DNA from: F1-120-MAGs238 sp964484185
GTDB taxonomy: Bacteria > Planctomycetota > Phycisphaerae > Phycisphaerales > UBA1924
Length of the DNA stretch: 64,000 nucleotides
Assembly (NCBI GenBank): GCA_964484185.1
Contig: CAZAEQ010000009.1
Coordinates: forward strand, 62,001 to 126,000
Direction: 5' to 3'
The translations under genes and the position numbers were made by a program. Shown piece by piece: positions 25,186-34,699 of this stretch (positions are counted from its first letter, which is position 1; the number at the start of each line of letters is the position of its first letter). The notes under the pieces were generated by a model, which made no database searches, was not told where the DNA came from, and worked only from the letters and a program-made list of their open reading frames with translations.

Positions 25186-25884
25186 TCACGCCAACACCGG
25201 TACTGGTCCCGGAGTCAGCTTTGATTTTGCGATCGCCATTGAAGCGACTTTGACCTGATGCATGAAGATCAGCCCGGTGACGATTGCGGCCGGCGCAGCG
25301 AAAAACCACACAACTGGAATCACTGAAACCAGGCTCAAAATGCAAACAGCCAGGGCGAGACCTTCAGAGACGGGCGGCGCAGCAATCTGATTGCGCCGCA
25401 TATACGCGTTGATATCCTGGGAGAGACCGTGATACGCAACGAACGTCCAGTAGAGATGAAAGACCGGGATAAAGCAGAACCCGACAGCCATTCCCGCCGA
25501 AGTCCTTTGATATCCATCCTGAATCTGGTTCCAAGCCTTGTAGAGGAAAATGCTCGAGAGCACAATCGCGGCAATGATGGTTCCAAATCCAATGATGATG
25601 AAGACCAGCGGCACGGATGCAATGGTGAGAATCAATGTCCACATGAACAGAATCGCGAACGTCTCGGGCTGGTACGGAAACTGAGGGCTGCTGACCGGGC
25701 CGCGCCGAAACATAGAGCCTGGGTGGAACGCTGACGCCTGCTCTGACGGAGGGGTCACAGTTGGGATCGGCGGCGGAATGGCTGTCCCAATCTGTTCCTG
25801 CACCTTCCGTGGCGACCCGCAATGCGGACACGCAGGAGCATTGCTCGAGACTTTTGCGGAACATTCAGGGCATTCGACCAGCAT
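25186..25884 (-). CDS. Zinc-ribbon membrane protein with four predicted helices
   Basis: Protein of 232 aa. The N-terminal zinc ribbon is CPEC (Cys5/Cys8) and CPHC (Cys19/Cys22). A Pro-rich linker (about 30-65) is followed by hydrophobic segments: LFMWTLILTIASVPLVFIII, TIIAAIVLSSIFLY, MAVGFCFIPVFHLYWTFVAY and ALAVCILSLVSVIPVVWFF. The pattern GxFIPxFxxYWxFxxYxGL recurs in planctomycete membrane proteins of unknown role. AAAGGTGG before the ATG supports the 25884 start over the TTG/ATG extensions up to 25935. It is convergent with the DUF2071 fusion (16 bp) and divergent from the nucleotidyltransferase pair (94 bp). Confidence 0.65.
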   Translation of the reverse strand: MLVECPECSAKVSSNAPACPHCGSPRKVQEQIGTAIPPPIPTVTPPSEQASAFHPGSMFRRGPVSSPQFPYQPETFAILFMWTLILTIASVPLVFIIIGFGTIIAAIVLSSIFLYKAWNQIQDGYQRTSAGMAVGFCFIPVFHLYWTFVAYHGLSQDINAYMRRNQIAAPPVSEGLALAVCILSLVSVIPVVWFFAAPAAIVTGLIFMHQVKVASMAIAKSKLTPGPVPVLA

Positions 25885-25978
25885 GGCGGCCACCTTTCCA
25901 GCTTTGATCATATCAGAAAACATCCAACAATACATTTCGGTCTTTCCAAGGGTACTCCGTGATTACACTCAGCCGCTC

Positions 25979-26923
25979 ATGCGCAACCGCGATTCAAATC
26001 TTCCCCCCATCCTGCCAGTCGGTACCGCTGTGGTCACCCTCGTCGACCTTGCTGGCCCGGCACACCAGCCGCAGCGCTCGCGCGGCACGCCCGGCACCAT
26101 CATCAGCATTCCCATCGACCCCGACCACGCATATCGAATTCGCTTTCCCGGCGGCGATGAATGTTCACTGAAACGCCGCGAGTTTCAGGTGCTCAGTCAC
26201 TTTCAAACGGCTGGCTTGGCACCTGACCCGCTCACCGAATACAACCTCTATCAGCACGTCATCTTTCGGTGTGTCGTTGGTTCCCGCGCGTACGGATTGG
26301 ATCGAGACGGCTCTGATACCGACCGCCGCGGAATTTACCTTCCCCCCGCGAGCATGCACTGGTCTGTGTACGGCGTGCCTGAGCAGCTCGACAATCCTGA
26401 AACGCAGGAGTGTTACTGGGAGTTGGAGAAATTCATCCGTCTCGCGCTCAAGGCTAACCCCAATGTGCTGGAAGCGCTCTACTCCCCGCTTGTCGAATTT
26501 GCTGACCCGATCGCACAACGAATGCAGGCCGAGCGGTCGATCTTTCTCTCTCGACTCATCTATCAGACGTTCAACGGCTATGCAATGGCGCAGTTCCGCA
26601 AGATCGAGTCGGATGTCCGCACCACGGGTGATGTCAAGTGGAAGCACGCCATGCATCTGATTCGCCTGCTTCAGTCGGGGATCGCGGCACTTCAAACCGG
26701 TACTCTCCCCGTGCGAGTTGAGCATCGGCGCGATGAACTCCTGGCGATCCGCGATGGACTGATGCCGTGGAAAGATGTCGATGCCCTGCGCTTGTCCTTG
26801 CACAAAGAGTTTGAATCTGCGTTCAATTCCACGAATTTGCCTGAGCGGCCAGACTATGAAAGCGCCAATGCAATCCTTATTTCCGCGAGAGCAGAGATGG
26901 CCAGCCGGGAGAACCTGACATGA
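25979..26923 (+). CDS. YcgL-type nucleotidyltransferase with N-terminal SH3/KOW-like domain
   Basis: Protein of 314 aa of the COG3541-type (YcgL) predicted nucleotidyltransferases. The catalytic DNA-polymerase-beta-like core is VVGSRAYGLDRDGSDTDRRG (GSRAYG 101-106; Asp pair in SDTDRRG 112-118). It is preceded by a ~70-residue beta-rich domain (LPVGTAVVTLVDL, TIISIPIDPDHAYRIRF, ECSLKRREFQVL) that looks SH3/KOW-like. A helical C-terminal part follows. The start at 25979 is the first ATG with the domain intact; the frame runs further upstream over an AT-rich area. Its stop overlaps the next gene's start (ATGA). Natural substrates are unknown; a tRNA or RNA-end role is only inference. Confidence 0.78.
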   Translation: MRNRDSNLPPILPVGTAVVTLVDLAGPAHQPQRSRGTPGTIISIPIDPDHAYRIRFPGGDECSLKRREFQVLSHFQTAGLAPDPLTEYNLYQHVIFRCVVGSRAYGLDRDGSDTDRRGIYLPPASMHWSVYGVPEQLDNPETQECYWELEKFIRLALKANPNVLEALYSPLVEFADPIAQRMQAERSIFLSRLIYQTFNGYAMAQFRKIESDVRTTGDVKWKHAMHLIRLLQSGIAALQTGTLPVRVEHRRDELLAIRDGLMPWKDVDALRLSLHKEFESAFNSTNLPERPDYESANAILISARAEMASRENLT

Positions 26924-27684
26924 ATATTGACCTGGATCTCTGCAAGCAGATTATGAGCAAGCACCCCTACCCCTTGCTCTTTGCAACGGTCAGCGGCGCT
27001 CATTTGTATGGCTTCCCATCGCCCGATTCTGATTACGACCTGCGTGGCGTTCACCTTCTGCCCGCTTCCGAACTACTTTCCCTCGACGATCCGCGCGAGA
27101 CAATCGAGTCAGCTGGCGTGATCTCAGGCGTCGAGATCGACCTTGTCACACACGATGCCGGCAAGTTCTTCCGGCTCATGCTCAAGAAGAACGGCTACGT
27201 GCTTGAGCAACTTCTATCTCCACTCATCGTGTTCACAACGCCCGAGCATCAAGAATTGAAATCGCTAGCGCCCAAGTGCATTACCAAGCACCACGCCTAT
27301 CACTATCTGGGGTTCGCTCAGACGCAGTGGGATTTGTTTGCGAAGGAAAACCCGCCGCGGGTGAAGCCGCTTTTGTATACCTATCGCGTTTTACTCACGG
27401 GGATTCACCTGATGAGAACGGGCGTGCTGAACGCAAATCTGCCCGAATTGAATCTGGAGTATCGACTTCCCTATATCGATGACCTCATCGCACGCAAAAC
27501 CGGCGGCAAGGAGAAATCCACTCTTTCGGACGCTGATTTAGCTTTTCACCTTGGTGAGTATCAGAGACTGCAGGCGCGACTGGAAGAAGAGCAGCGTCAA
27601 ACGAAATTGCCCGAAACGGCGGCGGCTCGAGATGAGATGAATCAACTGCTAGTCCGTTTGCGCCTAGCAAGCGTCAGACACTGA
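26920..27684 (+). CDS. YcgL-type nucleotidyltransferase, second of pair
   Basis: Protein of 254 aa, paralogous in the core with the preceding gene: SGAHLYGF (25-32) and SPDSDYDLRGVHL (35-46) carry the Gly-rich loop and the two Asp ligands. It lacks the N-terminal beta domain of its partner. The C-terminal half is helical (LLYTYRVLLTGIHLMRTG, close to LIRLLQSGIAALQTG in the partner). A 4-base overlap with the upstream gene shows translational coupling and suggests a heteromeric pair or two consecutive steps. Confidence 0.8.
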   Translation: MNIDLDLCKQIMSKHPYPLLFATVSGAHLYGFPSPDSDYDLRGVHLLPASELLSLDDPRETIESAGVISGVEIDLVTHDAGKFFRLMLKKNGYVLEQLLSPLIVFTTPEHQELKSLAPKCITKHHAYHYLGFAQTQWDLFAKENPPRVKPLLYTYRVLLTGIHLMRTGVLNANLPELNLEYRLPYIDDLIARKTGGKEKSTLSDADLAFHLGEYQRLQARLEEEQRQTKLPETAAARDEMNQLLVRLRLASVRH

Positions 27685-27690
27685 GGCTGT

Positions 27691-28116
27691 TCACACATTC
27701 GCAGACCGAACCCATCGAAGCGATGCTGTCTTTATCTCTTCCGCCATGGCATTCAGCTGATCTGAGCAAGCCACCATCTCTTCGAGAGCCTCATCTGACA
27801 TCGCCTCAAGCTGAATCCCTCTCGCGTCCGGGTCCCTTGACGGGCCGGCATCGCCCATCAGGCGATTCGCCTGTTCGAGCAATCGAGCGACCTTTGGAAT
27901 TCCCATCCGCCGAAACGCCGATGCCGCATCTTCCGCGAAATTCCCATACGAACTCTCATAGTACAACATCAGGCCGCCATTCAGCGACTGATTGAGACAC
28001 ACGTTGGCACAAATAAAATCACGCTCGAGGGCAGAGAGCCCGGTCATTTCATCGTCCACCCAGCGCGAGAATATCCGGTTGTCTTCTGCGTTGAATTCGG
28101 TGTCGGCGTGAGACAT
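27691..28116 (-). CDS. DMP19/DUF4375-like protein
   Basis: Protein of 141 aa, rich in acidic residues and helical. The segment NQSLNGGLMLYYESSYGNFAEDAASAFRRMG matches the DMP19/DUF4375 pattern (a Gly-Gly/Tyr-Tyr turn followed by a helix ending in MGI or IGA). DMP19 from Neisseria is a DNA-mimic protein, but the wider family's function is mostly unknown, so DNA mimicry is not claimed here. The start at 28116 is a mid-frame ATG; one possible extension reaches 28146. It is convergent with the nucleotidyltransferase pair (6 bp) and lies 36 bp downstream of the TPR-redoxin gene. Confidence 0.65.
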   Translation of the reverse strand: MSHADTEFNAEDNRIFSRWVDDEMTGLSALERDFICANVCLNQSLNGGLMLYYESSYGNFAEDAASAFRRMGIPKVARLLEQANRLMGDAGPSRDPDARGIQLEAMSDEALEEMVACSDQLNAMAEEIKTASLRWVRSANV

Positions 28117-28152
28117 GCCGCGATCATATTCCCGCGCGGTCACCAAGAAATC

Positions 28153-30354
28153 CTACTTGTTGGCACGCGTATCCGTCGCTGGTTCGTTCATTCGTTTAAG
28201 CTCTTTTACCAGAAAATCCATATCCGTGAACGGGTCACCCCCGGTGCGTTTCCACTGTACTCTGCCACGTGTATCGATCAATATTGTCGAGTGCAGTTCC
28301 AGATTCTCAAAATCGTCATAGGAGGTAAACCGCCGCGCGTTGACATGGTCCGTATCTGAAAGTAGTTTTACTGCGAGAGTCCCCAGCTTCTGCGAATCCC
28401 TGTTTTTCTCTGGTGGCGAACTGCTGACCGCAAGCACCACCGTGTTCAGTTCGGTCCAGTCGGATCCATGAGCGTTAATATCCACAAGTTGCTTCACGCA
28501 GTGCACGCACTCTTCATTCAGGTAAAACACCAGCAGCACGTTCTTGCCTTTGTAATCCTCCAACCGAACTTGTTTGCCTTCAGAGTCTTTGCAATCCAGT
28601 TCTGGTGCCGCGAAAGGAGCCCAGTTCAGCGGGCCGACGTTCGCCAGCATCTCCAGTGAGTAATCTCGCTCGGGTGCGGGTGTCTCTGTCGCGGGTTGAG
28701 CGGCCAACCCCAGTTTCTCGACATCCACCTGCCACTTCAGATCTGCATCGGCCTTAGACCACACATACGCAAGGCGGCCCGCCGTTTTCGTCGCGGCCTC
28801 CCGGTCGCCCAAGGCATCCTGAGCCCGCGCCAGTCCCGACAGTGCAAATGCATCGTTCTTCTCGACCTTTAACGAACGCTCAAAAGCCTCGACTGCCAGG
28901 CGATTTTCTCCTCGCGCTGCGTAGACATCGCCGAGAACCCGCAGCACCGGCCACGGATACGGCGGCGGGTCGTTGCGGTACGAAAAGTCTTCACGCATTT
29001 TCTGTTCCATTGCGGCAGCCGCAAGCAGGAGACGCGTCCCTTCCAGAATGTCTCCCTCGCTTGCCTTCAGCAAACCCTCTGCTGCATCGGCCGCCAGCGG
29101 CAGCGCAACGGTCCCGCGCGGCTGTTTGTCGCTTCCGGATGCCTTGATCATCGCACGAAGTTCGCGGACATTCGCCTTTGCTCCCACCAAGTCGCCTTTG
29201 CCGATATGTGCAAGCGCTTCAGCAAATGCACGATCGGCTTTGTCAGTTGGGGTATCTCTCCAGGGAATTACGCCAGTCTTCAGAATCTCATCCCAGCGTT
29301 CAAACTTTATCAGGCACCGAGTCAGCGCCTGAATCCCCTGGTCATACGCCCCCATTTCATCATCTTTGTTCAGGATCGGATCGCGCGGCGCGGCGATCAT
29401 CGCGCGTGCGCCGTCCAGCGATGCCTTCTCCATTCCCAGTTGTTCCTGGATATAGCTCAAGTAGTTGCGATTATGGGCGAAGTTCCATGTTTCATACGGC
29501 AGCGCGAGCCGCTCGTTCATGTACTTGAGTTCAACCCGCGTCGCGCTGTCCATCGAGATCGCCGCCTCTTTCCACATTCCAAGTTTCGTGTAGTTATGCC
29601 CGGGCATGTGATTGGAATGTCCAACATTGGGCGCAATCACTCCATAGGCGCGGCAGCTGACCAGCGCCTGCTCCGTTGCGATGCCATCCCAGTTATGAAT
29701 CCGATAATGGTGGGCGCCCGGATGATCCGGCTCAGCTTTCAATACCTGCTGAATCATGCCCTCGACGCCCAGTGACATGCGCGATTCCATGCTGTAAAGC
29801 GCGTAGAGCGCTTTGGCCTCTACATCTTCCGGGTACGCCAACACGATCTTTTGCAACTCTTGCGCCAGCGACCCCGAGCGGCCGAACGACTCGCCCGTGA
29901 ATGCCGTATCCCACGCCTCAATATACATGCGCTCCCGCGGCGAGACCGAAGCTTTTCGCCGCACCGCATCTTTCAGAAATTCCAGGCCGCGTTTTGCGCC
30001 GGGCGACTCCAGCGTTCCATCTGAAAACCAGTTCAGATTGGTGGCCGCCAGACCCCAGTAGGCCATCGCGCAATCGGGGTCGAGTTTCAAACACCAGCGA
30101 AAACTCCGCTCTGCTTCCTCGAACCAGAACGAATGCAGCAATGTATTTCCCTGGTCAAACCATTCCTGCACTTCCGGAACTTTTGAGGTCACAGCGAAAT
30201 GAGAATGGCCGATCCCTTCCATGTGCCACGGTTTCTGCCGCAGGCCCGTATCAAACGCCGAGCCGTGCGCCGAATGCCCGGGTTTGTCATCCGCAGATGC
30301 CGCGCCGATACACAAGAGTGCAATTCCGATACCAAATATGCAAATCGCTTTCAT
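28153..30354 (-). CDS. Exported TPR protein with C-terminal redoxin domain
   Basis: Exported 733-aa protein. A signal peptide (ALLCIGAASA, residues ~12-21) is followed by TPR-like helical repeats across ~50-540 (EEAERSFRWCLKLDPDCAMAYW, VEAFERSLKVEKNDAFALSGLA). The last ~160 residues form a redoxin/AhpC-TSA domain with the dithiol pair Cys-Val-His-Cys near 617-620 and FYLNEECVHCVKQLVDIN. GGAG lies just ahead of the ATG at 30354; the frame extends to 30387 and 30486. It is the last gene of the sigma/kinase operon, 37 bp after the kinase. A periplasmic thiol-disulfide role is inferred. Confidence 0.82.
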   Translation of the reverse strand: MKAICIFGIGIALLCIGAASADDKPGHSAHGSAFDTGLRQKPWHMEGIGHSHFAVTSKVPEVQEWFDQGNTLLHSFWFEEAERSFRWCLKLDPDCAMAYWGLAATNLNWFSDGTLESPGAKRGLEFLKDAVRRKASVSPRERMYIEAWDTAFTGESFGRSGSLAQELQKIVLAYPEDVEAKALYALYSMESRMSLGVEGMIQQVLKAEPDHPGAHHYRIHNWDGIATEQALVSCRAYGVIAPNVGHSNHMPGHNYTKLGMWKEAAISMDSATRVELKYMNERLALPYETWNFAHNRNYLSYIQEQLGMEKASLDGARAMIAAPRDPILNKDDEMGAYDQGIQALTRCLIKFERWDEILKTGVIPWRDTPTDKADRAFAEALAHIGKGDLVGAKANVRELRAMIKASGSDKQPRGTVALPLAADAAEGLLKASEGDILEGTRLLLAAAAMEQKMREDFSYRNDPPPYPWPVLRVLGDVYAARGENRLAVEAFERSLKVEKNDAFALSGLARAQDALGDREAATKTAGRLAYVWSKADADLKWQVDVEKLGLAAQPATETPAPERDYSLEMLANVGPLNWAPFAAPELDCKDSEGKQVRLEDYKGKNVLLVFYLNEECVHCVKQLVDINAHGSDWTELNTVVLAVSSSPPEKNRDSQKLGTLAVKLLSDTDHVNARRFTSYDDFENLELHSTILIDTRGRVQWKRTGGDPFTDMDFLVKELKRMNEPATDTRANK

Positions 30355-30391
30355 GCTTCTCCATCTCCCAATGATGTTCTTGTTCATTTGT

Positions 30392-33300
30392 CTATTTCTG
30401 ATCTGATGCTGATTTTGCCTTATTCTTCCATTCCTGTGCCTTGGCAGCGTATCCGGCTCCGGGCTCTGCTTTTTCCCAGGCCTCATAGAGCGATACGAGC
30501 GCCTCTGCAGATGATTTGCGGCGCTGCGGTGTCGTGCCCTGCACAGTAGTCATCACCCGTTCCGCCTCAGTCAGTTCTTTTTCGGCTTCCTTGAACAGTT
30601 TCATCTTCGTTTGAACTTCGCCCAATCCGATGCGTGTCAAGGCCGTCCGAAGGTAGTCATTTCCGAACTTAGCTTGGAATCCTGCGAGAGCTTCCCGATG
30701 CAGCGTCATTGCATCCGTCCACTTTTCGCGCCGAGCCAGCACAGATGCCAGGTTCGAGATTGCGTTAAGCGTATCAGGATGCTTGTCACCCATAACTCGG
30801 CGAAACGCTGCCAGAAGTTCACGATTCAACTTCTCGGCTTCTTCGAGTTTGTCCTGCTGTTCAAGCAACCGCCCCACATTACTCAAAGCCACCAGCGTCT
30901 CACGATGTTCCGGCCCGGACACGCGCCGCCGCGTTTCAGCCGCTTCCCGCACCAGTGGCTCAGCCAGTTCCAGCTTGTTTTCCCTCAAATACAGGCTGCC
31001 CAGACTCGTCATCTGCACCAGCGTGCTGGGATGATCACTCCCGAAAGTGGCGCGAATCGAATCCAGCGCACTGCGATGAAGCGCCTCGGCCTCGGACAAC
31101 CTGCCCTGCTCAACATAGAGCTTTGCCAGTTGCGCCATTGCAATTGACGTTTCAAGGTGGTCCGCACCCAGTACACGTCGCCGCGTTTCCAGCGAATCGC
31201 GCAGGTACGGTTCAGCCTCGGCGAGCCGGCCGCGCTCAAACAAGAAGTAGCCCATGTCATTGAGATTGGTCAGCGTCTGAGGATGTTCCGGGCCAAGCAC
31301 ACGCACAGCTTTCTCTACCGATAGTCGGTAGAGCGGCTCGGCCTCATCGAATCGGGCTTGCTTGGCGAGGTTGCCGGCCAAAATGCTGATCGCCTGAATT
31401 GTGCGGGGGTGTTCTTCACCATGAAGCTGGCGGTGCCGGTCTAACGACTCGCGGAAGAACGGCTCCGCATCTTTGACCTTTCCCATCGCCGACATTAATC
31501 CGCCGACGTTGGCGGTCCACGTCAACACATCCCGATCTGTTTCTCCAAGAGCCTTTCTTCCCTTTTCGGCTGCTTCTCGCCACAATGGCTCGGTTTCAGA
31601 ATACTTCCCTTGTGTCACAAAGAGAAATCCCAGCGTGTTCATGGCAATCAGTGTGGTGCGATTGGAATCACCCAGCACGCGCCGACACTTCGCAAGCCCC
31701 TCTCTCAGGAGAGGTTCGGCCTCCGCGTACTTTCCGGCTGAGCGATAATAATTACCAAGATTGCCCATCGAAGTCAGCGTGTCGTTGTCATCTTCGCCCA
31801 GCACCCGCTTACGGCCTTCGTATGCCTGCTTATACAACCGCTCTGCCTCTTCAACCTTACCCAGTATCTCGTGGTAATATGCCAGGTCATTCACCGCCAT
31901 CAACGTGTCGCGATGATCAGGTCCGAGTTCTTTAGTCCGAAGTTCCAAAGCTCTGGTCGCAAGCGCGAGCGACTGCTCGTTCAGTCCCAGTCCGCTATAC
32001 ACCTCCGCAAGCGTACCTCGCAGACTCGCATCCACCACCGGCTGCTGCTTGAACTCCGTGTCAATCGCGCTGCGCGCTGGTGTCAATATGGTCCGGTCAA
32101 TCATTTCCGATGCAGTATCTGTTGAGTTCACCAGCCCAAGTTCACGCTGCAAGCTCATAGCTCGCGCCACGCGATCAGCCTCATTCACACCCCGTTTCTC
32201 CAGCTCAGCCGTGAACTTCGACCGGATCGACTTCATCAGGTCCATGCCCGCTTCCGCCATGTCGATCTGACTGAGCATCTTTGCTTGAAACGTCGAGACT
32301 GCCGTGAGTTCTTTGGCCCGCTGCTCGACAAGCTGGCGTTGCTTCTCTTCTTCTGCGCGGGCGTTGATGGCCTCCATACGTTGGCGATTGGCATCGATCA
32401 GGCCCATGGTCGTCCCGACAATTCCAAGCACAAGCGCGGCCGCGACTGCGCACCCCGCGAGGACCACGCCCTTGTGTCGCCGTACCAGTTTGCGCAAGCG
32501 ATAGCCCGAACTGGGCGGCGCGGCGACGACCGCTTCGCCCGCCAGGTATCGCTTAATGTCCGCCGCGAGGCCATTGGCTGTTTCATACCTCCGCGACCGG
32601 TCCTTTTCCAGCGCCTTCATCACAATCCAATCTAGGTCGCCGCGAATCGTGGTCCCCAACTTTCCAGGCTCAGTTCGACGACTCGCCGCCACACTGGCAA
32701 TAGTGTCCGTCTGCTCACTCAATCTCGTACTCGGCTTGGGCGGATCAACCTCGCGGATAATTCGCTGTATCTCCGCATACGCCGCCGAACGCAGACTCTT
32801 GCTGTCAAACGGTGTACTTCCCGTCAGGAGTTCATAGAGCAGCACGCCGAGCGAATACACATCCGTGCGTGTATCGATATCAAGGCTTCCCTCAGCCTGT
32901 TCCGGGCTCATGTACTCCGGCGTACCGATCAATTGTCGATGTTCGGTAAACAGGGTTTTCTCCGTCAACTTGCTCGCAGTCGCCTTGGCGATTCCGAAAT
33001 CAATCACTTTCGCCGCCGGCCTGCCATCCTGAGTTGAAACGAGAATGTTGCTGGGCTTGATATCTCGATGAATAATGCCCTTGGTGTGCGCATGCTGCAC
33101 TGCATGACAGACCTGCGCGAAGAGCTCCAGCCGGTCCTGGATATTCAGGCTGTTCTTGTCGCAATACTCTGAGATCGGATCACCCTTGACCAGATCCATC
33201 ACAAAATACGGCCGCCCCGTCTCTGTCGCGCCCGCGTCGAGCACTCGCGCGATATTGGGGTGATCCATCATTGCCAAAGCCTGACGCTCCTGTTCAAACC

Positions 33301-33748
33301 GCGCGACGATCTGCTTGGTGTCCATCCCCAGCTTGATGATCTTGAGCGCGACTTTGCGATTGACCGGTTTCTCCTGCTCGGCCATGAACACCGAGCCAAA
33401 GCCACCCTCGCCGATCAATTGGAGAATCTTGTACGGCCCGATGTGCGAGCCGGGTCCCTCGCGGAGTTCCAAAGCCATTGACGCTGCCCGCGAACGCTGA
33501 GCCACCATGGAGATCGCTGCGGCATCATTCAAAGTCGCATCTTCGTTGTGGCGCTCCGGATTGACTCCGTCGGTTGGCGTCGCGAGGAACTGGCTGTTTT
33601 CTGCCGCGGCAATCATCGCCTCAAGTCTTCGCCTGAGTTCCCCATCACTTCCGCAAGCGCGCGAGAGGTAGTTAGCCCGCTGGAGAGCAGGTAGATCCAT
33701 CGCGCCTTCAAATATCCGTCGCAGATCGTTGTGCACAGGTTCAGCCAT
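30392..33748 (-). CDS. Transmembrane Ser/Thr protein kinase with C-terminal TPR array
   Basis: Protein of 1118 aa typical of planctomycetes. Residues ~105-365 form a complete Hanks kinase: Gly-loop GEGGFGSVF (113-121), ATP Lys136 in VALK, HRD (227-229) with KPSN, DFG (250-252), and GTPEYMSPEQ in the activation segment. A membrane helix follows (about 430-455), then some 12 TPRs to the end, each close to ALGxxHPxTLxxxxNLxxLxxxxGKxxEAEPLxREAL. All catalytic residues are present, so it should be active. The gene lies 23 bp after an ECF sigma-factor gene and 37 bp before a TPR-redoxin gene. Confidence 0.93.
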   Translation of the reverse strand: MAEPVHNDLRRIFEGAMDLPALQRANYLSRACGSDGELRRRLEAMIAAAENSQFLATPTDGVNPERHNEDATLNDAAAISMVAQRSRAASMALELREGPGSHIGPYKILQLIGEGGFGSVFMAEQEKPVNRKVALKIIKLGMDTKQIVARFEQERQALAMMDHPNIARVLDAGATETGRPYFVMDLVKGDPISEYCDKNSLNIQDRLELFAQVCHAVQHAHTKGIIHRDIKPSNILVSTQDGRPAAKVIDFGIAKATASKLTEKTLFTEHRQLIGTPEYMSPEQAEGSLDIDTRTDVYSLGVLLYELLTGSTPFDSKSLRSAAYAEIQRIIREVDPPKPSTRLSEQTDTIASVAASRRTEPGKLGTTIRGDLDWIVMKALEKDRSRRYETANGLAADIKRYLAGEAVVAAPPSSGYRLRKLVRRHKGVVLAGCAVAAALVLGIVGTTMGLIDANRQRMEAINARAEEEKQRQLVEQRAKELTAVSTFQAKMLSQIDMAEAGMDLMKSIRSKFTAELEKRGVNEADRVARAMSLQRELGLVNSTDTASEMIDRTILTPARSAIDTEFKQQPVVDASLRGTLAEVYSGLGLNEQSLALATRALELRTKELGPDHRDTLMAVNDLAYYHEILGKVEEAERLYKQAYEGRKRVLGEDDNDTLTSMGNLGNYYRSAGKYAEAEPLLREGLAKCRRVLGDSNRTTLIAMNTLGFLFVTQGKYSETEPLWREAAEKGRKALGETDRDVLTWTANVGGLMSAMGKVKDAEPFFRESLDRHRQLHGEEHPRTIQAISILAGNLAKQARFDEAEPLYRLSVEKAVRVLGPEHPQTLTNLNDMGYFLFERGRLAEAEPYLRDSLETRRRVLGADHLETSIAMAQLAKLYVEQGRLSEAEALHRSALDSIRATFGSDHPSTLVQMTSLGSLYLRENKLELAEPLVREAAETRRRVSGPEHRETLVALSNVGRLLEQQDKLEEAEKLNRELLAAFRRVMGDKHPDTLNAISNLASVLARREKWTDAMTLHREALAGFQAKFGNDYLRTALTRIGLGEVQTKMKLFKEAEKELTEAERVMTTVQGTTPQRRKSSAEALVSLYEAWEKAEPGAGYAAKAQEWKNKAKSASDQK

Positions 33749-33771
33749 TTTTTCTTCCTTGATATCCGCCT

Positions 33772-34365
33772 TTAGACACGGCCCGAGTCAATCGATTCTT
33801 TCAACCATCCGCGAGCAAACGCCCACGCCCGTTTCACTGTCGGAGCTGAGACCCCCAGCGCCGCCGCCGTCTGATCAATACTCAGCCCCGCAAAGTAGCG
33901 AAGCCGTACTACTGATGCAGCTTCAGTATCCACACTCTCCAGGCGTGCAATTGCCTCATCAAGGATCAGAAATCCGGAAAATTCTGTATCAGATGCCGGA
34001 TCTGGCAGCGATGACAGGTTTACTGCCGCCTTTCGAGCCTCTGGCCCGCCACGAATCTGGGCTCCGCGTGCGCGGGCATGATCCACCAGAATCTGCCGAA
34101 TGGCCGTCGCGGCCGCAAGATAAAAGTGCCCTCGGCCAGCCCATGCCACCTCGCGTGGACCCACAAGTTTCAAATACGCCTCGTGTACCAGTGCTGTCGC
34201 TGAAAGCGTGTGTCCCTTTCGTTCGCCAGCCAACTGCTGCTGCGCCGACTTCCGAAGCTGCTCATACACCAGGGGTAACAGCCGATCGGCAGCGGACTTC
34301 TCCCCTTCCGCAGCGGCGTTCAGCAAAAGTGTGGTGTCATTGTGTCCCGGAACCTCAGGTGCCAT
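33772..34365 (-). CDS. ECF-type RNA polymerase sigma factor
   Basis: Sigma factor of 197 aa from the PF07638-like ECF group, typically encoded beside Ser/Thr kinases in planctomycetes. Region 2 runs LLPLVYEQLRKSAQQQLAG...HTLSATALVHEAYLKLVG. Region 4 is RLRYFAGLSIDQTAAALGVSAPTVKRAWAFARGWL, a helix-turn-helix that binds the -35 element. The ATG at 34365 gives the family's standard length; the longer upstream frame has no homology-like features. No anti-sigma gene is visible. The kinase immediately downstream may instead control it, a known arrangement for this ECF group. Confidence 0.9.
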   Translation of the reverse strand: MAPEVPGHNDTTLLLNAAAEGEKSAADRLLPLVYEQLRKSAQQQLAGERKGHTLSATALVHEAYLKLVGPREVAWAGRGHFYLAAATAIRQILVDHARARGAQIRGGPEARKAAVNLSSLPDPASDTEFSGFLILDEAIARLESVDTEAASVVRLRYFAGLSIDQTAAALGVSAPTVKRAWAFARGWLKESIDSGRV

Positions 34366-34699
34366 CAACCCATGGTAATCGAAATGCAAACACTTGGCAT
34401 CGACGATCTGGCGGTTGCCATGGAACTGATGCGACAATTCCTCTCTGATGCCGGACACTCTGTCTTGCCCGTAGAAAAAACTGGCCTGTTGCTCCCCGAC
34501 TGAGTCCAACCCTAGTCGAGTGTCATGAAGTGTCATCGCTCCATTTCGCAGGCTTTTCCACAACATTACTGGAAAACAGACCCCTAATCGAGCGAGATTC
34601 TGATATCCGATGGTCACATTGATCCACTCATGAAACCTGCCGCCTTCTCACTCGTACAATGGACCTATCAGGCGCATGCCGCGCCGAAATGGAGCCTCA
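34366..34699 (+). other. Divergent intergenic region between the sigma-factor and TlpA-like genes
   Basis: 334 bases without a gene that must carry the promoters of both the sigma/kinase/redoxin operon and the thioredoxin-like gene. A TACAAT near 34660 could be a -10 box for the latter, but no good -35 partner is visible. No clear palindromic operator was found by eye. Confidence 0.35.
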
